Origin: Phycisphaerae bacterium
Lineage (GTDB): Bacteria; Planctomycetota; Phycisphaerae; Phycisphaerales; SM1A02
DNA length: 41,791 nucleotides
Direction of reading: 5' to 3'
Assembly (NCBI GenBank): GCA_002711415.1
Contig: PARI01000037.1
Coordinates: forward strand, 1 to 41,791
Part shown: in pieces, positions 7,755 through 16,085 of the stretch
Layout: each line of letters begins with the position of its first letter
How positions within the stretch are numbered: position 1 is the first letter of the stretch
Position numbers and translations under genes: made by a program
The notes under the pieces: model-generated
Seen by the model: the letters and a program-made list of their open reading frames with translations, nothing else
Told to the model about the DNA's origin: nothing
Database searches by the model: none

Positions 7755-9515
7755 TCAACGACCCAGAAGCAGCAGCTGGTTCATCAGTTCATCAGCCGTG
7801 GTGATCACGCGGCTGGCCGCGGAATAACCCGTCGACGCCATGATCATGTTGATGAACTCCTGGCTGAGATCGACGTTGGACAGTTCGAGCGCCCCGCCGA
7901 GGACACGACCGGAACCGAAGTCCAACGGCCTGGCGATCAACGGGTCACCGGAGTTGGCGCCGGTGACGTACATGTTGTCGCCAGTGTCCACCAGCCCCTC
8001 CGGGTTGGCGAACTTGGCCAGGACGAGCTGGCCAATATTCCTGGAGAGCCCGTTGGTGAATCCGCCGACGATCGCACCGTCCTGCCCGACCGAGAACGTC
8101 GCGAGCGTGCCGATCGCGGAACCGTCCTGGTAGACCGCGGCCAGGTTGCTCGAGGAATCCGTCAGGCTTGAGACGAAATCGCCACCAGTGCTGAAATCCA
8201 TGTTGATCGTCAACGGCGACACGGCCCCGTTGGTTCTGGTGAGACTGAAGGCCTGGTTGGATGCGGTCAGGAAGTTGCCGTTGGCGTCGAATTCCAACGT
8301 GCCGTTTCCGACGACACGCTCCAGGGCATCGTTGTCGGCGCTCTCGGCGAGGAAGGTCCAGACCGTGCCACCACTTTCCTTGGCCTCCTGGAGCACCATC
8401 GTGACATCGACGGTCAACGGCGTTCCGAGCGAGTCGTAGACGAGGAAGCTGGTGCGGATGCTCTCGCCGACCGCATCGGCCGTCTTGGTCATCGCGAAGG
8501 GCTGGGCTTCTCCGAGGGCTCGACCGCTCTGGATCATGTCGGCGGTCTCGATGGAGAGCTCCTGGGCCGTTCCCTCGTTGCCCACGATGACCAGTTGGCC
8601 CATCTCGTTGAAGCTGACGCTGCCACCGAGGCTCTGCCCGTTGATGTTGGTGCCATCGATGCCGAGGATGTTGTCGAGGAAGTTCGCGAAGTCGTTCAAG
8701 GTCGACCCATGATCATCGACGCCCTCGACCGGTACGCTGCTGAAGGCGAAGCTGACCTCCCCGATGTCCTTTCCACCCTTCTCGATGCCGTTGATGGTGA
8801 TGATCTTGTCATCGATGGCGGAGCTGTCGAAGGCCAGATTGAATCCACCGGCCCCATCACTGACGTAGATGTCGGTCGTGGCCAGGTCCTCGTCGCCGGT
8901 CACTGGAATCGTCCCCTCGGCATCAAGGTAGAACGCCCGGGACTCATGAACCGAACCGGTGGTCCCGACCTCTCCAGAGGCATTGAGATTGCCGCTGAAC
9001 ACGATGTTCTCGGTCGCCTCGGCAAGGGTGAGCGTGCCCACCGGGATGTTCAGCGGAACCAGTTCGCCCTCGATGACGTTGAACTGCTCATCGACCGCGA
9101 ACCCCATGACCCTGGCGCCACTCTGAGTCACGAGATCGTTGTTCTCGTTTCTGAGGAAGCTGCCGGCCCTGGTGTACTGCTGGGCACCGCCCATGTTCAC
9201 GATGAAGAAACCGTCACCCTCGATCGCCATGTCGGTGTTGATCCCCGTGGCACCGATCGCTCCGTTGGCGAAGTTCCGTTGCGTACCACCGACGTTCACG
9301 CCGAGACCGACCTGACCGGGATTCGTTCCACCCGTATTGGAACCAGGAGCGGTGCCCATCGAGAGGCTGCGACTGAACGTGGGCAGGAAACTCATCCTGC
9401 TGGACTTGAATCCGATGGTATTGACGTTGGCTATGTTGTTGCCGATGACGTCAAGCTGCCTCGAGTTGGAGAGGAGTCCGGACAGTCCGGTGAAGAGTGC
9501 GGTTGTAGATGCCAT
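7755..9515 (-). CDS. flgE: Flagellar hook protein FlgE
   Basis: This 586-residue protein forms the flagellar hook, the universal joint outside the cell. The N-terminus carries the rod/hook/filament signature: TALFTGLSGL, the helix with NSRQLDVIGNNIANVNTIGFKSSR, then the FlgE-type AIEGDGFFIV strand. The C-terminus has the matching helix GALELSNVDLSQEFINMI and ends VITTADELMNQLLLLGR. The long centre (about 150-480) is the variable, surface-exposed hook domain, and the total length exceeds the roughly 400 residues of enteric FlgE. The ATG follows a GAAGGAG ribosome site. It is the last gene of the operon, 85 bases after flgD, and is followed by a shared hairpin. Confidence 0.96.
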   Translation of the reverse strand: MASTTALFTGLSGLLSNSRQLDVIGNNIANVNTIGFKSSRMSFLPTFSRSLSMGTAPGSNTGGTNPGQVGLGVNVGGTQRNFANGAIGATGINTDMAIEGDGFFIVNMGGAQQYTRAGSFLRNENNDLVTQSGARVMGFAVDEQFNVIEGELVPLNIPVGTLTLAEATENIVFSGNLNASGEVGTTGSVHESRAFYLDAEGTIPVTGDEDLATTDIYVSDGAGGFNLAFDSSAIDDKIITINGIEKGGKDIGEVSFAFSSVPVEGVDDHGSTLNDFANFLDNILGIDGTNINGQSLGGSVSFNEMGQLVIVGNEGTAQELSIETADMIQSGRALGEAQPFAMTKTADAVGESIRTSFLVYDSLGTPLTVDVTMVLQEAKESGGTVWTFLAESADNDALERVVGNGTLEFDANGNFLTASNQAFSLTRTNGAVSPLTINMDFSTGGDFVSSLTDSSSNLAAVYQDGSAIGTLATFSVGQDGAIVGGFTNGLSRNIGQLVLAKFANPEGLVDTGDNMYVTGANSGDPLIARPLDFGSGRVLGGALELSNVDLSQEFINMIMASTGYSAASRVITTADELMNQLLLLGR

Positions 9516-9600
9516 GTGTCTGCTCCTTCAGGAGTGGGTTCTTCTCAGGCCCCGAGGGACGCCTGCATTGTTCGTTCGAGTGTGTTCACGCGTGTCCTGC

Positions 9601-10221
9601 TCACCCCGGCTCCCCCTCGTCACCTTCGTCACCGGGGTCGTCGGTGGAATCGCCATCGGATCCGTCACCGGAATCGTCGCCATCGGAATCACCGTCACCG
9701 GAGTCGCCATCGCCCTGATCATCCGAATCGTCCTGCGAATCCTCACCGTCCTGGTCCTGTTGATCGTCGACCTCGTCAGCGGCATCAGGGATGTCCAGGT
9801 CGTCAAACGCCGTCTCGTCGAAGATCAGCTCGACGCTCTCCATCGGCACGACCCAGCCGGTGTCCAGCTCGATCGCAAGATCGGTGCCCATCCTGAGGAC
9901 CGACATCACCTTGCCGGCGACCCGGAAGTTGTCGGGCGTCAGCCCCTGGACATACTTGCCGATGAGGTTTCCGGCTGAGGCCAGCTGGTTCTGGAAGACG
10001 AGCCCCTCCAGTTGCTGGGTCAGCCGCATGTCACTCTCGATCGAGCGAATCGAATCCATCTGCTGCAGCAGTGCCGAGGAATCGTTGGGCGAGAAGGGAT
10101 CCTGGTTCGACAGCTCCGTGAAGATGATCTTGATGAAGTCCTCGGAACTCATGTCGTTGAATCGACTGCTGATCGAACTGGCCGAGGTCGCTGCTGAGAT
10201 GTCGGTTCCTATCGCACTCAT
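9601..10221 (-). CDS. flgD: Flagellar hook-capping protein FlgD with acidic low-complexity tail
   Basis: FlgD caps the growing hook and is needed for FlgE to assemble. Residues 24-90 hold the conserved N-terminal domain (SSEDFIKIIFTELSNQDP and the Gln/Leu-rich helix ending QNQLASAGNLIGKYV). A short beta-rich part continues to about residue 132. From about 138 to 206 the protein is almost only Asp, Ser, Gly and Glu. The usual C-terminal Tudor/fibronectin-like region is reduced or absent, which is odd. The start overlaps the fliK stop as ATGA, implying translational coupling. The tail is coded by short near-repeats of GGCGAC/GATTCC type, which could change length by slippage. Confidence 0.88.
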   Translation of the reverse strand: MSAIGTDISAATSASSISSRFNDMSSEDFIKIIFTELSNQDPFSPNDSSALLQQMDSIRSIESDMRLTQQLEGLVFQNQLASAGNLIGKYVQGLTPDNFRVAGKVMSVLRMGTDLAIELDTGWVVPMESVELIFDETAFDDLDIPDAADEVDDQQDQDGEDSQDDSDDQGDGDSGDGDSDGDDSGDGSDGDSTDDPGDEGDEGEPG

Positions 10222-11780
10222 GTCTGCTCCTGGCGTTCCGCGTCCGATCCATCCTGGACGGTTTCCTGCAGGTGAGCCTCGAAGGACTCACCCTCACCTT
10301 CCCGGCTTCCTGCCGGCACCTTCCGCTGGGAGCCGTGCTCCTGCTCCGCATCGGAACGACCCCTGCTCTGGCCGTCAGCGGCATCCTGCCGCCCCTGTCC
10401 ACCCTGCTCGTGCGCGGGGCCGTGCCCGCTTGCCTGGCTGTCACCCCGCCCTGTCGGGTTGGATTGGGGTCCAGGCTGCACGCTCATGCGTTCGACGTTG
10501 AGCCCCTTGGCTTCCAACGACTTCTGCAACAGTGGCATTGAGTGTTCGAGCAATTGGCGTGCCGATTCCCCACTCGTGATGAAACTCGCCCGAACCCCGC
10601 TTGAAGTCACCGAGAGGCGGATCCTGACGGTTCCCAGGCCAGGAGGATCCAGCCGAATGGACATCGCTCCGCCACTTGTCCCGCTGATTGTGCGCAGTGC
10701 ACCCATGAGACGGGGTCCATTCCGCTCAAGAAGTGCATCGATCGAAGCGTCCTGCCCGGTCGTGGGGGCCGCCTGAGGAGTTGATGGGGTCGTCATCGTG
10801 GGTGCAGGGCGGGTCATGAGCCCCTGATCGAGGTTTCTCAGTTCCACCACTTCCTGCACTGCGGCGGCCCGGGTGATCGCCGGCGAAGCCCCCTGCTGGT
10901 TCGACATGAATGACTTCTGGACGGGCCGAACGGCCTCCGGATCCGTCACGGGGCGATCCTGGACGGCGACGGACGAATCAGTCTTCGTCGGCTGCAGTTG
11001 GCCGGCGGCGTCTGGACCCATGCCTTGTTGAGATCCAGGCCGTACCGGCAACTGGTCATCAACCCTGCCATGACCAGCAGTGAGGCCAAACCCCCGGGCC
11101 TCATGCCGTGCTTGACCAGGCGCACCGTCAGGAAGCGTCATGGGGACCGAAGGTTGCCTATGGCTGGATTGCTTCGAGTTGACCGGGATCACGAAAACCG
11201 GGTCAACCAGCCCTTGACGCTGGGCCGGCCGCACCTGGAAGACGTCATCTCGAGCAGGTGCCATGACCGGTTCCGGGATCGCCTGAATGGGCCCAGTCGG
11301 GCTCACCGGCGAATCGGGCTCGACAATTCCAGCCTGGATCCGTGGCGGCTCCACGGCCGAGTGCTGCTGCTGGTCAATGCTGGAATCGCTCGGGGCTGGT
11401 CCGATCACCACCATTGGACGATCAGGCTGTTCCAGATCGAAGCCAGCCTGGTCAAGCGGACGTACCGGTTCGATCGGCATGCCGTCGATCATGCACCCCT
11501 CGGCGCAATTCGTGCGCTGGTCGGTGACAACCGATGCCGAAGCGGGACGGGCATCATCGGCGTCTTCAGGTGCAGGCGTACCGGCTGAGGTGTCCTCGCC
11601 AGTGGCATCCGAGGTCGCCTTTCCCAGAGCCTCCCCGAACGGGTTGCTCGGCCCCTCTTCCCCAGCCAGTGGTGATTCCAGGGGGACATCCCCCACCTGA
11701 TCAGGGTTGGTCCTGGGGATCCCCGGTGGCCCCTGCGGCACTGGCACGGGAGTGAACACTGCTGCTGCTCCTGGAATCAT
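10218..11780 (-). CDS. fliK: Flagellar hook-length control protein FliK
   Basis: The gene codes for about 520 residues. The N-terminal two thirds is Pro/Gln/Ala-rich and poorly conserved, as expected for the ruler part that is secreted through the growing hook. A conserved C-terminal domain spans about residues 350-430, with MSIRLDPPGLGTVRIRLSV and the helix RQLLEHSMPLLQKSLEAKGLNV, the FliK domain that switches export specificity through FlhB. A Gly/Gln/His-rich tail follows. ATG at 11780 overlaps the end of the MotE-like gene by 80 bases in another frame. A TTG at 11798 has GAGG upstream and is a plausible alternative start. The stop overlaps the flgD start. Confidence 0.85.
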   Translation of the reverse strand: MIPGAAAVFTPVPVPQGPPGIPRTNPDQVGDVPLESPLAGEEGPSNPFGEALGKATSDATGEDTSAGTPAPEDADDARPASASVVTDQRTNCAEGCMIDGMPIEPVRPLDQAGFDLEQPDRPMVVIGPAPSDSSIDQQQHSAVEPPRIQAGIVEPDSPVSPTGPIQAIPEPVMAPARDDVFQVRPAQRQGLVDPVFVIPVNSKQSSHRQPSVPMTLPDGAPGQARHEARGFGLTAGHGRVDDQLPVRPGSQQGMGPDAAGQLQPTKTDSSVAVQDRPVTDPEAVRPVQKSFMSNQQGASPAITRAAAVQEVVELRNLDQGLMTRPAPTMTTPSTPQAAPTTGQDASIDALLERNGPRLMGALRTISGTSGGAMSIRLDPPGLGTVRIRLSVTSSGVRASFITSGESARQLLEHSMPLLQKSLEAKGLNVERMSVQPGPQSNPTGRGDSQASGHGPAHEQGGQGRQDAADGQSRGRSDAEQEHGSQRKVPAGSREGEGESFEAHLQETVQDGSDAERQEQT

Positions 11781-12456
11781 GAACGGTCTTGAAGCCAAGA
11801 CGCCTCAGTTCCATGAGCAACTCGGTTGCCAGTTCGACCTGATCCGGGGAATCGAACTCCTCGAGGATCTTCGCAGCGGATCGCCTGTTCATCGCATCGA
11901 GGTATTCCACCGCCTCCTGCATCCTGTCCTGCTGGACCAGTTCGACCAGCCATGCACGCGCCTGCTTGGGCGGCATCGCCTCGATCAACCGCATCGACTT
12001 GATGAACTGCTGGTCGGCCATCGCCTGTCGCTGATTCCGCACCGCATCGGCCCACGCCTGCCTCTCCTTCTGGAAATCGGCCTTCTGCTGCTCCAGCAGT
12101 TGCTGCTGCATCTGGAGCTGCGAGGAATGGGCACGGCGTTCCCGATGAAGCTGCCTCTGCATCAGCTGGATCTGCTCGTAGTGGCGATCCACCGCATGGA
12201 TGCCGTCGAGGCTGGAAACAGGGATCATCTCGTACATGCTGCCGGCCAGGAGATCCTGCCTGGCGATCTCCTCCTGTTGCTCCTGCTCCATCAACTGCCG
12301 CTTCTCGTCCGGAATCGTGACGCTCAGGATCGATGTGATGCGGTCGACCCTGTCCATGTCCAGTCGTTCGGTGGCGATGAGCCCGCCGACCGTCAGCAGG
12401 ATCGCAAGGAGATTGATCATCGCCAGGCAGATCAGGATCGTCACGGTCGTTCTCAT
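11701..12456 (-). CDS. motE: MotE-like flagellar coiled-coil membrane protein
   Basis: This 251-residue protein has one N-terminal membrane helix (about 5-28), a long Gln-rich coiled coil (about 95-150), and a C-terminal helical domain with MPPKQARAWLVELV and AAKILEEFDSPDQVELATELL. That domain resembles the MgtE N-terminal fold found in MotE. MotE proteins support the MotC/stator system in some bacteria. Here the place between fliJ and fliK is the usual position for such a gene. The start overlaps the fliJ stop as ATGA. The last residues, Ser-rich and Pro-rich, are coded where fliK has already begun. The exact role in this organism is inferred. Confidence 0.72.
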   Translation of the reverse strand: MRTTVTILICLAMINLLAILLTVGGLIATERLDMDRVDRITSILSVTIPDEKRQLMEQEQQEEIARQDLLAGSMYEMIPVSSLDGIHAVDRHYEQIQLMQRQLHRERRAHSSQLQMQQQLLEQQKADFQKERQAWADAVRNQRQAMADQQFIKSMRLIEAMPPKQARAWLVELVQQDRMQEAVEYLDAMNRRSAAKILEEFDSPDQVELATELLMELRRLGFKTVHDSRSSSSVHSRASAAGATGDPQDQP

Positions 12457-12899
12457 GAGAAGTAGCTCCTCTTGAAGGCGCCTGAATTGACCAGGTCATC
12501 CAGCAACCGCTGTTCCTGGCGGATGTCATGCTGTCGCTGCCGCTCTCGATGAATCGATTCGAGATGTTCGATCACCTGCCTGGACCTGGAAGCCTCGAGC
12601 AGTTCGAGTCGAGCGACCTCGGTCCGACCATGCACGTGGGAGAGCTCAAGGAGAAGGCCGTGCCCCACCTTCATGAACTGCATCTCTGCAGCAGCCTCTG
12701 CTCGAAGCACGTTCATGTCGACCCGGTCCGAAAGACAGCCCCTGCGAAGATCGCGGGCCATCTGGATGCGATCCTGCTGCCCACGCAGTTGCCGCTGGAT
12801 CTGCGAATGCTGCCGGTTCAATTCACCCAGCGAGGCTTGCGCCGCGTCCTCTCGACGCCTCCTGATCCGCAGCACCGTGGCCAGGGGAAACCGCTTCAA
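12453..12899 (-). CDS. fliJ: Flagellar export protein FliJ
   Basis: The 148-residue product has the family length (about 147) and the family opening KRFPLATVLRIRRRREDAA. It is almost wholly alpha-helical and charged, forming an antiparallel coiled coil that inserts in the FliI hexamer, like the gamma subunit of F1-ATPase, and escorts export substrates. I chose the TTG at 12899 because GGGAGGTG lies just upstream and the TTG overlaps the fliI stop (TTGA). A longer reading frame upstream would lie inside fliI and has no family match. The stop overlaps the start of the MotE-like gene. Confidence 0.82.
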   Translation of the reverse strand: MKRFPLATVLRIRRRREDAAQASLGELNRQHSQIQRQLRGQQDRIQMARDLRRGCLSDRVDMNVLRAEAAAEMQFMKVGHGLLLELSHVHGRTEVARLELLEASRSRQVIEHLESIHRERQRQHDIRQEQRLLDDLVNSGAFKRSYFS

Positions 12900-14281
12900 C
12901 CGGCACCTCCCTGCCCGGCATGGACGGTCCCTGCCGGCCGAGCCTGCTGCATCTTCGCCGCACGATCGGTCGCGGCGGTTGCCAGCTCCAGGAGACCCCG
13001 GCACGAAGCGGCGAATTCACAGGGAGCGTCACTGGCCTGCACGAGGAACTCGTCCAGGCGTGGCTTCAACTCGATGGCCAGGTCGGTCATCGGATCGGAC
13101 CCCTGGGCGTAGGCGCCGATACGGATCAGTTCCTCTGATTCCCGGTACGCCCCCATCAGCGCCTGGATCGCTGCCCGGGCCGCGTTGTGCCCGTCGTCAC
13201 AGATCATCTGGCTCACTCTGGAAACCGACTCGAGGCAGTTGATCGCCGGATGATGCCCGCGTTCAGCCAGCGTCCGGTCCAGAACGACATGGCCGTCGAG
13301 TATGCCCCGGACTGCATCGGCCACCGGCTCGTTCATGTCATCGGCCTCGACCAGGACGGGGTAGAGACCCGTGATCGAGCCTTCTCCTTCGCATCCGCCC
13401 GCTCGTTCCAGCAGGCCGGGCAACGACGAGAAGACGCTCGGCGTGTACCCACGAGTCGCCGGCGGTTCGCCGGCAGCCAGCCCGATCTGTCTCTGCGCAT
13501 GGGCAAATCGGGTGATCGAATCGATCATCAGGACGACATCGGCACCCCTGGATCGAAAGTCCTCGGCGATCGCAGTGGCGGCTTCGGCCGCCCGAACCCG
13601 CATCAGGGGAGACTCGTCACCCGTCGCACAGACCACGACGCTCCTGGCCAGCCCATCATCCCCGATGGTGTGCTCGATGAACTCCCGGACTTCGCGCCCA
13701 CGCTCACCGACCAGGCCGATCACGTTCACATCCGCAGTCGAACCCTTGGCAATTGAGGCAAGGAGCGTGCTCTTGCCGACACCGGCTCCGGAGAAGATGC
13801 CGACTCGCTGACCATGCCCGATCGTCAGGAGGCCGTCGATGGCGCGGATGCCCGTCGCCATCGGGGTGTCGATGATCCGCCGCTGCAGCGGACGGAGCCC
13901 GCCACCGATGATCGGGCGGCGATGGCGACCAAGTCCGCCACGGGCATCGATCGGCCTGCCAAGGCCGTCCATGACCCGGCCAAGCACACCATCGCCAACC
14001 GGAACCGTCGGAGGGGTCGGTGAAATCGTGACATCCATCCCGGGATGGATCGACACGCCCTCGTCAAGAAGCATTGCGATGCCCAGGTCATCCTTGAACC
14101 CGACGATCTGCCCCCAGCAGGACCCCTGCTCAGCCGGATCACCGAACTGCACGATGGTTCCAGCAGGAGCGGACAGGCCCTTGAGCGTGATGACCAGACC
14201 CTGGACCATCTGTACGTGCCCACGAACCTGGCGAGGTTCGATGTCGTCGATCAGGCCAATGCAGCTGCGAAGGGTCGTCAT
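12896..14281 (-). CDS. fliI: Flagellum-specific ATPase FliI
   Basis: This 461-residue protein is the type III export ATPase of the flagellum, related to F1 beta. An N-terminal beta barrel (about 1-95) is followed by the nucleotide domain with Walker A SGAGVGKSTL (about 164-173), GLVGERGREVREFI, Walker B VVLMIDSITRFAHAQR and the export-ATPase segment GYTPSVFSSLPGLLERAG. A C-terminal helical domain ends the protein. All key residues are present. The ATG overlaps the fliH stop as ATGA and the stop overlaps the fliJ start, so fliH, fliI and fliJ are probably translated together as one export module. Confidence 0.97.
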   Translation of the reverse strand: MTTLRSCIGLIDDIEPRQVRGHVQMVQGLVITLKGLSAPAGTIVQFGDPAEQGSCWGQIVGFKDDLGIAMLLDEGVSIHPGMDVTISPTPPTVPVGDGVLGRVMDGLGRPIDARGGLGRHRRPIIGGGLRPLQRRIIDTPMATGIRAIDGLLTIGHGQRVGIFSGAGVGKSTLLASIAKGSTADVNVIGLVGERGREVREFIEHTIGDDGLARSVVVCATGDESPLMRVRAAEAATAIAEDFRSRGADVVLMIDSITRFAHAQRQIGLAAGEPPATRGYTPSVFSSLPGLLERAGGCEGEGSITGLYPVLVEADDMNEPVADAVRGILDGHVVLDRTLAERGHHPAINCLESVSRVSQMICDDGHNAARAAIQALMGAYRESEELIRIGAYAQGSDPMTDLAIELKPRLDEFLVQASDAPCEFAASCRGLLELATAATDRAAKMQQARPAGTVHAGQGGAG

Positions 14282-15015
14282 GCCACCTCCTCACCGATGC
14301 CATCGCCTCCAGGTTCGCACGAACGCCCCAGGAGCGCCTCGGCGATCCGATCGATCTGTTGCTGAAGTGTGGCATCTATGACGGTGTCATCCCCACGCAC
14401 GATGCATCCACCCGGCTCGACCTGGTCGCTGGTGACCAGTTCGATCCCATCGGTTGAATCCAAGACATCGATCAACGACTCCATGTGCTGGTCGAGGACC
14501 GGAAGATCACTGGGGTTGACCACGGCTCGGATCTCCGAGGCCCGCATGACGAGCCTGATCGCCCCTCTCGCCTGCTCGATGACCAGCGAGGGATCCTGCC
14601 GAACACGGGCCCTCGTCACCGCGGCCGCGATCTTCAGGGCCAGTTCGATCAGGTCGGTCTCCGCACGCTCCGACATTCGTTCACGATCGGCGGCGAACAG
14701 TTCCAACTGGGCCTTCCATGAATCCTGGAGTGACTGCAGTTCCTGGCGAGCCTGATCCGCGACCGACTTCAGCGCGTCCTCTCGCCCCTGGTTGAACCCG
14801 GCCTCGTACCCGTCGCGTCGGCCCTGCTCATGCCCGGTCGGATGAGCCTCGCTGATGATGGCGTCCGCCTTGGCCCTGGCATCACCGATGATCCCCTCTG
14901 CCTGGAGGCGAGCCTCCTGGAGGATCGCCTCGGCCTGCTCCCGCAGGTCACCCAGATCCAGGACGACCGCGCCTGCCTGCACGGGTTCGGACTGGGTCTT
15001 CTTCATTAGTGGCAT
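14278..15015 (-). CDS. fliH: Flagellar assembly protein FliH
   Basis: This 245-residue protein regulates FliI and links it to the export gate and C-ring. A long charged coiled coil covers about residues 25-130 (EAILQEARLQAEGIIGDARA, then GYEAGFNQGREDAL, which has the Gly-spaced pattern typical of FliH). The C-terminal part resembles the E subunit of V-type ATPases, with DLIELALKIAAAVTRARV and VEPGGCIVRGDDTVIDATL. The ATG at 15015 has GGAG five bases upstream. The stop overlaps the fliI start. It lies 23 bases after fliG. Confidence 0.9.
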   Translation of the reverse strand: MPLMKKTQSEPVQAGAVVLDLGDLREQAEAILQEARLQAEGIIGDARAKADAIISEAHPTGHEQGRRDGYEAGFNQGREDALKSVADQARQELQSLQDSWKAQLELFAADRERMSERAETDLIELALKIAAAVTRARVRQDPSLVIEQARGAIRLVMRASEIRAVVNPSDLPVLDQHMESLIDVLDSTDGIELVTSDQVEPGGCIVRGDDTVIDATLQQQIDRIAEALLGRSCEPGGDGIGEEVA

Positions 15016-15038
15016 GGATGCTCCAGGCGGTGCTCGGT

Positions 15039-16076
15039 TCAGACGACCAGGTCCGCATCATGACCTCTGCCGGTGATGATGATCTCGCCGGCGTCCTCCA
15101 GGCGACGGATGATGTCGACGATGCGCTGCTGGGCGGCTTCGACATCGCTGATCCTGACAGGCCCCATGTACTCCATGTCCTCCTGGATCAGTTCCATCGC
15201 GCGAGTCGACATGTTGGAGAAGATCCTCTGCTTGAGTGAATCACTCGCGGTCCGAAGGGCCAGGCAGAGCTCCTCGTTGTCGACCTCCTTGAGAACCGCC
15301 TGGATCCCCCGATCATCGACGAGGTTGATGTCCTCGAAGACGAACATCAATCGCCTGATGTCCTCGACGAGCTCGGGATCCTGGCCGGACATGCCCTCGA
15401 GAATCGTGCGTTCCGTGCCCCGATCGCACAGGTTCAACATCTCGGCAACCGTCTCGATGCCACCGACCTTGTCCATCGAGTTGACCAGCAGGCTCGACAG
15501 GCGAGACTCCAGGCCGGCCTCGACCTCCCTGATGACCTCCGGATCCGTCTGCTCCATCACGGCGACTCGGCGGATCACCTCGACCTGCTGCCCCTGGGGA
15601 AGCTCCGCGAGAATCTCAGACGACTTGTGATGCGGCAGGTGACTGAGGATCAACGCGATCGTCTGGGGATGCTCATCCTGGATGAAGGCCAGGAGATTCG
15701 CACTCTCTGCCTTCTGAAGGAACGAGAACGGGGATTTCTTCACCTGGGCCTGTATCTGCTCGATCAGCCGCTCCGCATCGGGACCCTCCAGCGACGTCTG
15801 CAGGAGATCTCTGGCGTAGTCGAATCCACCCTCGGCCGTGGGTGGCGACATCGACAGGAAGTAGAACTGCTCGACGACCTCTCGGGACAGTGTCGTCGGG
15901 ATCTCGCCAAGCGAAGCCAGTCGCCTGGTCACGTCCTCGACCATCTCCGTGGAAAGCTGCTTCAGCAGTTCAGACGCAACCTCGGGCTCCAGGACCAGCA
16001 GCAGGATTGCCGCCTTGGTGACACCATCAAGGTCCTCGATCCGTTCCGGCAACTTGCTTCCTGGCTGACTGTGCAT
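15039..16076 (-). CDS. fliG: Flagellar motor switch protein FliG
   Basis: This 345-residue protein is full length for FliG, the C-ring protein that sits on FliF and transmits torque from the stators. It shows the N-terminal domain (GVTKAAILLLVLEPEVASELLK), the middle-domain EHPQTIALILSHL motif (about 136-148), the armadillo-type helices around VAEMLNLCDRGTER, and the C-terminal torque helix with FVFEDINLVDDRGIQ and MGPVRISDVEAAQQRIV. The charged residues of the torque helix are kept. The ATG has AGGA just upstream. It follows fliF by nine bases, so FliF and FliG are probably made together. Confidence 0.97.
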   Translation of the reverse strand: MHSQPGSKLPERIEDLDGVTKAAILLLVLEPEVASELLKQLSTEMVEDVTRRLASLGEIPTTLSREVVEQFYFLSMSPPTAEGGFDYARDLLQTSLEGPDAERLIEQIQAQVKKSPFSFLQKAESANLLAFIQDEHPQTIALILSHLPHHKSSEILAELPQGQQVEVIRRVAVMEQTDPEVIREVEAGLESRLSSLLVNSMDKVGGIETVAEMLNLCDRGTERTILEGMSGQDPELVEDIRRLMFVFEDINLVDDRGIQAVLKEVDNEELCLALRTASDSLKQRIFSNMSTRAMELIQEDMEYMGPVRISDVEAAQQRIVDIIRRLEDAGEIIITGRGHDADLVV

Positions 16077-16085
16077 TCCTGGTCC

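Noticed and set aside
9516-9600. Possible sigma-54 or sigma-28 promoter before flgE.
   Set aside because: No TGGCAC/TTGC pair and no TAAA/GCCGATAA pair is present in this 85-base gap.
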